A DNA stretch of 64,000 nt from Pteria penguin (taxonomy: Eukaryota; Mollusca; Bivalvia; Pterioida; Pteriidae), in assembly GCA_035048485.1 (NCBI GenBank), contig CM068590.1, positions 7,074,329 through 7,138,328 on the forward strand. Reading direction: 5' to 3'. The position numbers were made by a program, and so were the translations under genes. Below the pieces are notes generated by a model that worked only from the letters and a program-made list of their open reading frames with translations, made no database searches and was not told where the DNA came from. Position 1 is the stretch's first letter, and the number at the start of each line of letters is the position of its first letter. Below are positions 11,601-22,700 of the stretch, one piece after another.

Positions 11601-11949
11601 TGGCCTTAATTCAATGAACACTAATATTGCTCTGTCTTTATTCAATGAACACTTACACTGTGTTCAATCTTCATCATTTTTATTTATACAGATAAATGAG
11701 AAACCACAAGACATAATACAGCAATACATTTGTGTTGATACAGATGTCAAAACTATCATTCTGGACCCGGTTGTATCGATATTTAATGACTCATTAAACC
11801 TTAATTAAACTTAAAATATTTAATGTATCATTTAATTCTGTTGTATCAATATTTAATAACTGATCCTGATCCATATAATAATCTTCAACTTAATGAACAG
11901 TTCATTTTACTCACTAATAATGAATTAATCCATATGAAATTGATGATGT

Positions 11950-12565
11950 GGTGAGAGCAAAAAGAAATATGTGTCCTGTCTCTGACAATGGAGAAATGTG
12001 TGTCCTGTGTCTGACAATGGAAAAATGTGTGTCCTGTCTCTGACAATAGAGAAATGTGTGTCCTGTCTCTGACAAGGGAGAAATGTGTGTCCTGTCTCTG
12101 ACAATAGAGAAATGTGTGTCCTGTCTCTGACAATGGAGAAATGTGTGCCCTGTCTCTGACAATGAAGAAATGTGTATCCTGTCTCTGACAATGGAGAAAT
12201 GTGTGTCCTGTCTCTGACAATAGAGAAATGTGTGTCCTATCTCTGACAATGGAAAAATGTGTGTTGTGTCTCTGACAATGGAGAAATGTGTGTCCTGTCT
12301 CTGACAATGAAGAAATGTGTGTCCTGTCTCTGACAATGAAGAAATGTGTCTCCTGTCTCTGACAATGAAGAAATGTGTGCCCTGTCTCTGACAATGGAGA
12401 AATGTGTGCCCTGTCACTGACAAAGGATAAATGTGTGTCCTGTCTCTGACAATGAAGAAATGTGTATCCTGTCTCTGACAATGGAGAAATGTGTGTCCTG
12501 TCTCTGACAATGGAGAAATATGATTACCGTCTCTGACAATGGAGAAATGTGGTCTTGTCTCTGAC
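11950..12565. repeat. 29-bp minisatellite, about 21 copies
   Basis: The unit contains GAGAAATGTGTGTCCTGTCT followed by CTGACAATG. The period is 29 bp, and the reverse strand has no stop in any phase, so all three minus frames stay open with an 87-bp protein period. Confidence 0.95.
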
Positions 12566-12889
12566 AATGGAATACATTACCAGTACTTTATACAAATCAC
12601 AGCATCTTTATACAACGTAAAATCAGACAAGGTTTATTAACTTTAAAGCATATAAGAGAAAGTATCTGCATTAATTTATTTGAATTTAAATGAAAATAAT
12701 TCTAAGCAAAAGCAGAAAGTATAAACATTACTCTGAATTTTAACTAAGATGAGTTTAAGCTTTCCAAGATCAATTATGTTAGATTTTCGATGGGCAATGC
12801 ATAAGGTTAGTGCACAAATAACTTAGTGTAAAATGTAGAAATCTGTACAGATGATAAGCTGATGATCTCTTATTCATGATGAAATGTAT
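12566..12889. other. no gene recognised
   Basis: AT-rich spacer between two minisatellites; nothing supported. Confidence 0.4.
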
Positions 12890-13170
12890 ACCTGTATGAA
12901 ACATGTTACATTATATACACACCTGCATATAACATGTAATATTACATATAAACCTGCATATTGCATGTAATATTACATATACACCTGTATGAAACATGTT
13001 ACATTACATATACACCTGCATATAACATGTAATATTACATATACACCTGTATTTAACATGTTACATTACATATACACCTGCGTATAACATGTAATATTAC
13101 ACATACAGCTGTTTGTAACATGTAATATTACACATACACCTGTATGTAACATGTAATATTACATATACAT
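12890..13170. repeat. 31-bp minisatellite, about 9 copies
   Basis: Units of the type CACCTG-ATAACATGTAATATTACATATA. Each carries the near-palindrome ACATGTAATATTACAT, so single strands could form hairpins. Confidence 0.85.
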
Positions 13171-14214
13171 ATGATTCCAATTATCCACTGAAAGCATGAT
13201 TACAAATAGAAGTAAAAACATCATGAAATTTTATCATGATTTGTTACAACAAAATATTTTCAAAGCATTCAGAAATCCTTACAAGCTAATACAATAAAAC
13301 ACAACCCAGGCACCTAACCTTAAGAACAGAACAACATATTGTAAAATCCTTCATACTCTTTTGAACAATGAAGAATGAACTGAAAAAAAAGATTTTAAAA
13401 ATACTTGAGTTTCCCACCATACATGTAAGTAAAGAGATGAGTGTGTGAGTATTCCACTTACTTTGTATGTTTTGCTGCTACATCCCCATGAATATACGAA
13501 TTGTCATTGTTCTTCTTTTTTTTTGTTTATGTTGCTAAATTCATTGTAATAGTAATGTATGGCACCAATTTTTCAATAAAAATAGCTTACATCATAAAAA
13601 TACTTGCAGCATACAATCGCAGATCTTGAATATTGCATTTCCTTGCAGTATAAAATACTAAGTATGTTCCTAAAAACTAAGTCACTGTTTTCTCCTTCCC
13701 TCCTGTATAAAGTTGAGATCAGAAGTTATAATTCTAAAGAGTGTTCCCATACAACCCAGTTTTCTTGAAATTAGCTACAGTTATCTCCCTCATTAGAGTA
13801 CAACCCTCGTACTTTATCCATTATTGCCCGTACAAAACTGCTGGATTTAACTTAATTTTGTAATATAATCACATTGTATATCTAAATGTTTTATTGAAAA
13901 TATTCAACTGATTGATTATATTTACTGATTAATAGAGACTGAAGTCACAAAATCTGCCCTGATAATTAGTAAATTTCTCAAAACTTTAATGAAGTTTACA
14001 TGGTAGTAATGGAAAAAGTATGAGAGTTGTATTCCAACATGGCCATTAATGCTAGTAGTGTGACATCACATGGGCAGACTCTACAAGTAAAAAAAGTTGT
14101 CACACCCAATAAGCCAGTTACATGTACTTAAAATCAATTACTATAAAGACATATCACTAATACTCTTTTGAATTCAATGTATATCTAATGATTTGTTTGA
14201 TAGTACATTGCTTG
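13171..14214. other. no gene recognised
   Basis: AT-rich non-coding sequence downstream of the EMI gene. No splice-flanked frame found. Confidence 0.4.
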
Positions 14215-14420
14215 CATCATAATGTAAACTCAAAAGTAACTGGTGTACATGACTGTGACAAAAACAACAATGAATCACAGAGGACATTCACAGAGGAGAG
14301 ACCATGTGCCCAGGAGGAGTGAGCATCTCCTGTTTGACTAGCCATACCCAACATGAATGCCCTAATATACAGACAAAACAAATATAATTCAGCACTGTAT
14401 ATATAAATTACATATTGAAA
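14215..14420 (+). repeat. dispersed repeat family C, partial copy
   Basis: It matches the two copies at 33.1-33.8 kb: AACTGGTGTACATGACTGTG, then GGACATTCACAGAGGAGAGA, GTCTCC-like CATCTCCTGTTTGACTAGCC, then CAATATAATTCAGCACTGTA-type sequence. It ends at about 14405 where the homology stops. The family has no coding frame I recognise. Confidence 0.75.
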
Positions 14421-14634
14421 AATGTACAAAAAATATATTGAGAACTGCTCCAAAGCTACATTATAAGTCCATAATTTCAATGGCTACAAAAATAATTCTG
14501 GAAAACCCAAATGTCTCACACAGAGTGAAAACCTATGTCCCTTCTGGTTTACTGATTGGGGACTTATAATGAAAAAAAACATTACTATCACTACAAACCA
14601 GTCTACATGATGCTGAGTTGAAAGCAGGCCTGTC

Positions 14635-14762
14635 ATCAATGAAGGTTCAAATCCAACAGGCAATGGGTCTATGGCTCAAATCCGACTGGCAATGGGTCTA
14701 TGGTTCAAATCTAACAAGCAATGGGTCTATGCTTCAAATCCAACTGGCAACTTGTTGGCTTC
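14635..14762 (+). repeat. 31-bp array grown from a SINE B-box region
   Basis: Four units containing CAATGGGTCTATGGTTCAAA and TCCAACTGG. GGTTCAAATCC in each unit is the B-box-like motif of SINE family A, and the array joins directly to the rest of such a SINE at 14762. Confidence 0.8.
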
Positions 14763-14920
14763 CAGTCTCTTGGTTCAGACAGTAAAAACCGAGGTCCAGT
14801 ATCACAACAAATGATCCCTCACTGCTCTGGGTGAGTCTGTTGAAAAGACCTCAATTTCTGTGCAATAAATAAGACAGACACCATCACCATATATAAGGCA
14901 GATACCATCTCCATCTGTAG
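14762..14920 (+). mobile_element. SINE family A fragment
   Basis: It contains ACAGTAAAAACCGAGGTCC, then AATGATCCCTCACTGCTCTG, AAGACCTCAATTTCTGTGCA and GACACCATCACCATATA in family order. The tRNA-like head is replaced by the 31-bp array upstream; the tail is lost. Confidence 0.8.
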
Positions 14921-15277
14921 GAAATATTATTTAGCTGATAATCAATATAAAGAAGCAAACAATCAGTGGTATTTACACCATTGCTAGAACACAGGAAATT
15001 TATGTAAGAAGAATATGTCATGGTTTGACCTACCAACATTTTGCTTGGAGAATTTATAAAAAATAAATTAATAAATTGTTAAATGAACTTAAAACTTGAT
15101 CTTGTATCTTCTTGTAGAGTATTTATTGAACGCGATCTAAAAAGTGGTGTAAATGTAAATCAACATAAAACATGGCTACTTGCCTAGTACTTAAAAGTAA
15201 CACAGTTAAAAAAAGGTAAACATATTACAAGACTTAGAATGGATGAGAGAACATTTTAATTTTCCATGTAATTTGTA

Positions 15278-15628
15278 GGGCAGGGTCGATATCACAGTGG
15301 GCCGATTCGATAAGTATCACGATGCCAACCTTGCGATACAATGCATATCATGATAAATGTAGGGAACTTTAAATGAAAAAAAACAGATTTATTCAAAGAA
15401 CTACAAAAGTGGTAACATGGGAGATCAACTTTGTCCAAATCTGAGCCATGACCCTCACTTTCAATTCTAAAAACATTGACTTTCACATTCAATTCATAAA
15501 ATATTGATAATAGTGCTGATTAACGTTTTTGGACTTTTTCATACATATTTATTTGGAAACATATGTCAATACGTAAACGTGTGTATTGATACTTGCATCG
15601 CGAGATAACGGTGGATCGGCACAGCCCT
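15278..15628. mobile_element. possible degraded hAT-like MITE
   Basis: The left part reads AGGGTCGATATCACAGTGGG, then CGATTCGATAAGTATCACGA; the right part, inverted, reads AGGGCTGTGCCGATCCACCG, then GCGATGCAAGTATCA. The shared AGGG-CG...CCGAT...GTATCA order suggests decayed terminal inverted repeats. No clear 8-bp duplication. Confidence 0.35.
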
Positions 15629-15689
15629 CATATTTTGAGCTGTGTAATACCACTTAGGTATACTACAATGTAAACAAGAAATCAAACCA

Positions 15690-16015
15690 TTGGCTTCACA
15701 TTATACAGTTTCCATTGTAATCATATTATAGTACAATATTGTATGAAATCATACCATTATATGATATTCACTGTAATCATAATATAATATGATATCCATT
15801 ATTATCATATAATAAATATAATATAATATCCACTGAAATCCAAATTATAATATGATATCCATTATTATATTGTAAATATAGTACGATATCATTTGTAATC
15901 ATATTATAATATGATATGTATTGAAATAATATTATAATATGATATCCATTTATATCATAGCATACTATAATAGCAGCAATTGTTATCATATTATAAAACG
16001 ATATCCATCAAAATA
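15690..16015. repeat. AT-rich degenerate tandem repeat
   Basis: Imperfect units of about 30 bp around TATAATATGATATCCATTAT. Lies just downstream of the stop of the EMI gene and might be in its 3' UTR. Confidence 0.75.
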
Positions 16016-16281
16016 ATTTGCTGTACTAAAATACCAAAATCACCAACACATTCTCAGCAACCAACCCAGTACTCACACTACAATGCAATATTCAATGTTA
16101 AATCATAATCATCACTTCAATTAATACGTCAAGTGCAAACCATTATATCACAGAATATCAACAATAACAAGGTCAATTCAATAACAACAATTTAAAATTT
16201 CTGACAAGAAAAATGTCCAACCCGTATATGGAATGCAGAAATACTGTTTGGATAATCTCATGAAGGACTAATGTCTGAGCA

Positions 16282-16711
16282 CTAAAGCTGTGTCTCGGTG
16301 GAATCCTCAAGCCTCTGTTCCATGTCTGATGTCAAGGTAGAGACTTCTTCATCATTGGGTGATGTACCATTTAAAAGCTTGACTTTCATGCTATCATCTA
16401 ATTCATTGGACCTCTTTCTCCTGACTTCTGGTGTGTCCTTTTTTATATCTGTCATGGTCCAGCTTTTATTTTCCTCTGTGCTTGACAGGGTTCTGTCCTG
16501 ATCGCTGAGCAGTGCTTTTTGTAAATCATCTTGATATTTCTCAGGTTCATGAGAAATGTCAGATTTGTTTTCAATTTGTACATTTTCTTTTGAATTGTCT
16601 GTGCTCAATTTGACTTTGGCATGATTTACTTTGGGTGACCTCTGGTAGATGACCTTCTGAATGGAATCCTCCATATCCCTGGTTTTCTTCAGACTTCGTC
16701 TTCGGTTTTGT
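16282..16711 (-). CDS. EMI gene exon 6, cytoplasmic tail and stop
   Basis: Acceptor CAATAG precedes 16711. 430 bp encode KQNRRRSLKKTRD and then 130 residues rich in Ser, Asp, Glu and Lys, ending DSTETQL and a stop at 16284-16282. TPEVRRKRSNELDD contains a possible basic cleavage or localisation motif (RRKR). No known domain. Confidence 0.85.
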
Positions 16712-19700
16712 CTATTGAAACAATTTATATCACTGAGTGCCAGCTATTAGTGAATACATTTAATAGCAATAATGATTAGGTGATGGTAAACTGATATACT
16801 GTGATTGTATTGACTACAAAATTTTCATAAAACAAGAGAAGTTTGTAAAATACAAAATTTAATGTTCCCCCTCCTTCTAGCAGTATACTGTACAATTGTA
16901 TAAAGTACCAGAAGCATTCGGAGACCTTTGACCTTCTGACCAGAGAATCAATAAGGGTCATCTACTACGCATTATCAACCCACAGTTGGAAAGTTTCATT
17001 TCAATATCTGCATCCATTGCAGAGATAATGAACAGAAACCGATAATTATCGGAAATTTTTTAAGTTCAGGGGGTGTAACTCTGTCAAAATTGTTTGATGG
17101 TAACCAAAACAGAACTCGGCACAGATATTTTCATGATGTACATGTATCTGTATGCCAAATTTCTTTTCAATATATGCACCCATCTACAATTTTCTAAAAT
17201 AAAGGAGTGTGGCTTTGCCAAACATTGTTCAATGGAGTGCACACTCTGAACTCAGCATCCTAAAAGGAAACCATGGTGCAAGTTTGGTAACTGTAGCATC
17301 TCTACTTTCTTCAATACTGAATTAAAACAAGTTACCAGTACTCAAGTGCATAATCAAGGGTAGATGCATCATCTGATGTATGCACTTAAGTCAGCATCCC
17401 ATGTTGTAAAACTGTAGCACCCATACTTTCTCTAACACTGAATTACCCCAAACTACTTAACCAAGTCACTCAAGTGTAGAATCAAGGATAGATGCATCAT
17501 CTGATGTCAGCATCCCTAGATGAACCCAAAGGTGCAAGTTTGGTAACTGTAGATAGTATACTTCTCCAATATGGAGATGCCCAAGACTTAACCAGACCCA
17601 GACCTGATTGAGAACGTGAACACTAGGGGTATAGCTTAAGTCCCTCTCAATTTTATCTAGGTGTGAACTAAAAAGTTGAAAGAATTGGCTTGTAATATCA
17701 CAGCATCACTGTGAATTAGCACAGCCTAGAGCTGTCCATGTTTGTAGCTTTTGTCCCATTCAAATTAGCGTAACCATAATAAGCATAGAAAGGATAATGT
17801 TTGCACTGCTGAAATCTCCTGTTTGTATAAGAACAAAAATCTGAATGATAGTCTGTGTTGTAAACCAAGATATCTGTTGACACAAGAGATCTAGGAAATT
17901 ATTTAACTTGACTTTAAGAAATGTTTGTGATTGGGCAAACATCTGCAAATGACACTATTTACTTTCGACTGCATTTCCCTTATATACAAGTTGGAAAAGC
18001 AATTGCACTACATTTTCCAATGTTTGCATTTGCTGTCATGTGACCAAATACATGCTGCCCAAACATGGTAAAAGAAAATGTACATATATAATATCGTTCT
18101 GGGATCACCTTTTCTTTTGCCCATAAAATTATGACAAATAATTCAATTCTTCAGAACCAAATGAAAAATGAAAGTTAAACACCTGTGGTGTTAGAAAATT
18201 GATGATGACAGCTGAGCAGCTATGTAAATGTCTAGTCATTTAAACACTCCTTTGGAATTAAGATTTTGACATAGAAAAAAGGGACATCTAGTGGATTGAA
18301 ATTATGAAAAAAATATATTGATATATAAATTAAAAATTAAACTTTATTTAGTTTACAACATTTAAGAAACAAATTAACAACAATATAAATCTTGCTCATT
18401 GGCATGGATCTTGGCTTAAGTGTGGGAGGCAACCAGGTTGATGACAGCCTCACCACCTCACGTACCACACCAGGAATTGAACCTGGGTCATATTGTTGAG
18501 AACGAGCATGCTACAGAATGTACTACCTGGCCCCCAACATTTATATAATAATCATAAATATAAACTTTTTTAAGATTGTTTTTCATTTTTATCGAAGAAT
18601 TGGGGTATGCCTGCCATTGGTCTTTGTACTGCACAGACTATTTTCCAAGACAGACTCCAAGAATACCCCAATGCCTCAGAAAAAAAATGAAAAAAATTCT
18701 TATTTAGTATTTGGTGTCATAAATGTAACAACTGAACTCAATCGTTGTGTCATTGTTTATGTACTTACTTTTTCCTGATGGCGACAACAGTGAATGCCAA
18801 AACAATAAGTAAGAAGAGGATAGCACATGCTATGCCAGCGTAGGCTCCGTGAGATAACTGCATCTTTACGATGGGAGTGCCACCATAATATTCATCCCTG
18901 TACACATCTCCCTTGTAGCCTTGCTGATTTCCTGCTATTGGGTCAACTTTGGAGGGAGGCTCTTCTGGATATACCACAATTTCTCTTTGCCTCTGCTGGA
19001 TTTGATCTGAAAAATTTGAAAGAAATGTGAAACAATGAAAGAATTTGATTCTTGTGGAAAAGATGACAAATAGTAACAATAGTGGGTTTTTCAAATTTTT
19101 TTCTGAGGTGTCTGTACCTTTTCATTTCGGAATTTTTTGTCTCATTTGCATAGTGCTAAAAGGTCAATGTTTGCGAAAAATTACATTTGCCCAGTAAACT
19201 ATACGATGAGTTAGTAAAATCTGTTTGTGGGCTAGTGGTTCAATGTTTTTGTGAAGATTGCCACACTGCAATGCTGAAGTTTCTAAATCTAAATTTTTGA
19301 GCAAGTGTTGTTTCTTGACTGAAAAAATTATCAGAACATTGCTTTATATGTGATCAGCCAGTTGAGATGGCCAATCATGCTGCTGCTTAAATTAACTTGG
19401 TCGATTATGCTACTGAAAAAGTCGAGTTGGCCGATCATGCTGCTGATTAAGTTGAGCTGCTGCTGACTATACTGAATTGGTCGACCATGTTACTGACTAC
19501 GTCGAATTGGTCAATCATTTTGCTGAGTAATTTGAGCTGGTCGACCATGCTGCTGACTATGTTGAATTGGCCAATTGTGATACTGATTATACTGAGCTGG
19601 CTGATCAAGCTGCTGACTTAGTTGAGTTGGCCGATTACACAGCTGAATATATTGAATTGGCCGATCATACTGCTGACTGTGTTGAGCTCGCTGAACATGC

Positions 19701-22700
19701 TGCTTATTTTAGTCAGCTCCCAATCAAATTGGCAAATAGGTATTAACTTCAGATAAATATGAAGCTGTCCTAATGGGACAAATATCCCCACGGCAAAACA
19801 GTTGGAAAATGTAATAATTCATTCCAAGATTCATCACTGATAAAAGTGTAATGGATGTCCCACTTGTACATTTAGTGAAACTTAGTTTGTTAAACTTCTT
19901 AACTGGATAGATGGACAGACAGGACAATGGCATGCAACTGGTGGCAGTCATATTAAGGACCTCCGAGTCAAAACAGCTTCCCTATGTGAATTCACATAAA
20001 TGTAGGACTCATTCAAGAACCTCAGAGTCAGCACAGCTTCCCTTTGTGAATTCACATGAATATAGGACTCATTCATGACCTCAAAGCTAGGACAGCTTCC
20101 CTTTGTGAATTCACATGAATGTAGGACTCATTCACGACTTCAAAGCTAGGACAACCTCCCTTTGTGAATTCACATAAATGTAGGATTCATTAAGGACCCC
20201 AGGGTCTAGACAGCTTCCCTTCGTGAATTCACATGAATATAGGACTCATTCAGAATCTCAGAGTCAGGACAGCTTCCCTTCGTGAATTCACATGAATGTA
20301 GGATTCATTCAGGGCCTCAGAGTCAGGACAGCTTCCCTTCGTAAATTCACATGAATGTAAGACCCATTCAAGACCTCGTAATCAGGACAGTTTTCCTTTG
20401 TGAATTCACATGAATGTAGGACTTATTCAGGACCTTTGAGTCAGGACAGCTTCTCCTTGTGTGTGAATTCATATCAATGTAAGACTCATTTTCAGGACCT
20501 CTGAGTCAGGAGAGCTTCCCATTGTGAATCCACATCAATTTCCCTTTGTGAATTCATACTAATGCATACAAACAGTGTAAAAAGGTGATTGCAAGTTTAA
20601 TGACAGTATTTCATGATATAAACTTACCAGTTTCGTTCTTGATTCTTGCAACAAGATCAGGGTCAGCTGTACTTAAATCTGCAAGAATATAAAAAATACT
20701 AACTTTATGCCACAAAAATTATTTATAAATAATACTGACTGATTTTTATTGACATGAACATGAATGACATGCATGTATACATATAAGCACATATACACAC
20801 ATAGATAACAAAAGCATACATACATAAACATATCTGTAAGTCACATTCCATACACTCATCCATTCTCACACAAATATACCATATTGAAAGATAAATTCCT
20901 GTTTTTCTGATATTGATAACATATTGAAATATCATTATCAATATTAAAAAGGTCCTAATCATTGTAGAGACAACAACAATGTAAAATCTTAATCATAATA
21001 GAGATTTAGATCCAAATGTATTCAAATACAATGACTTAATGCCATGTATGACTTAATGCCATGCATGACTTAATGCCATGTAAATGAAGTATAGAGCACA
21101 CTGATTTAAAGCCATAAAAGTTAACTATAAAGCATACTGACTTAATGCCATGTAAATGAACTATAGAGCGTACTGACTTAATGCCATATAAATGAACTAT
21201 AAAGCACACTGATTTAATGCCATGTAAATGAACTATAGAGCGTACTGACTTAATGCCATATAAATGAACTATAAAGCACAATGATTTAATGCCAGATAAA
21301 TGAACTATAAAGCATACTGACTTAATGCCATAAATGAACTATAAAGCGTACTGACTTAATGCCATATAAATGAACTATAAAGCACACTGATTTAATGCCA
21401 TATAAATGAACTATACAGCATACTGTCTTAATGCCATATAAATGAACTATAGAGCGTACTGACTTATTGCCATATAAATGAACTATAAAGCACACTGATT
21501 TAATGCCATATAAATGAACTATAGAGCATACCGTCTTAATGCCATATAAATGAACTAAAGAGCACACTGATTTAATGCCATATAAATGAACTATAGAGCG
21601 TACTGACTTAATGCCATATAAATGAACTATAAAGCATACTGACTTAATGTCATGTAAATGAACTATAGAGCGTACTGTCTTAATACCATATAAATGAAGT
21701 ATAGAGCGTACTGACTTAATGCCATATAAATGAACTATAAAGCATACTGACTTAATGTCATGTATATATGAACTATAGAGCATACTGTCTTAATGCCATA
21801 TAAATGCACCATAGAGCATACTGTCTTAATGCCATGTAAATGAACTATAGAGAATACTGTCTTAATGCCATGTAAATGAACTATAGAGCATACTGACTTA
21901 ATGCCATGTAAATGAACTATAGAGCACACTGACTTAATGCCATGTAAATGAACTATAAAACACACTGACTTAATGTCATATAAATGAACTTCAGATCATA
22001 CATAATACTTGATTGTTTATTGTTTTACGTCACTCCCAGGATTATTTCATGTATATTTGCATAGTTTATACTTTTGAAAAAAACCCTCTTGAAAATGTGA
22101 AACAAGAAACCTTGGTTTTCCGTGTCTCATCTGAGAGACAGGTGTGGTCATCTGGGAGAGAGGTGTGGTCATCTGAGAGACAGGTGTGGTCATCTGGGAG
22201 ACAGGACACTGATGTGCTCATCTGAGAGATAGGACACTAGTGTGCTCATAGCAGAGACAAGACACTGGTGTGCTCATAGCAGAGACAAGACACTGGTGTG
22301 CTCATAGCAGAGACAAGACACTGGTGTGCTCATAGTAGAGACAAGACACTGGTGTGCTCATAGCAGAGACAAGACACTGGTGTGCTCATAGTAGAGACAG
22401 GACACTGGTCTGCTCATCTGAGAGACACGATCTCGGGGTGCTCATAGTAGAGAAAGGACACCAGTGTGCTTATAGTAGAGAAAGAACACTGATGTGCTCA
22501 TAGTAGAGACAGGACACTGGTCTGCTCATCTGAGAGACACGATCTCAGGGTGCTCATAGTAGAGACAGGACACCAGTGTGCTTATAGTAGAGACAGGACA
22601 CAAGTGTGCTCATAGTAGAGACAGGACACTGGTGTGCTCATAGTAGAGACAGGAGCTCTGTGTGCACAAAGTAGAGACAGGACACTAGTGTGCTCATAGT

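Noticed and set aside
10756..11808. 350-codon plus-strand frame and 274-codon minus-strand frame
   Set aside because: Both are the 60-bp minisatellite read through; no start context, domain or unique sequence except a short tail.
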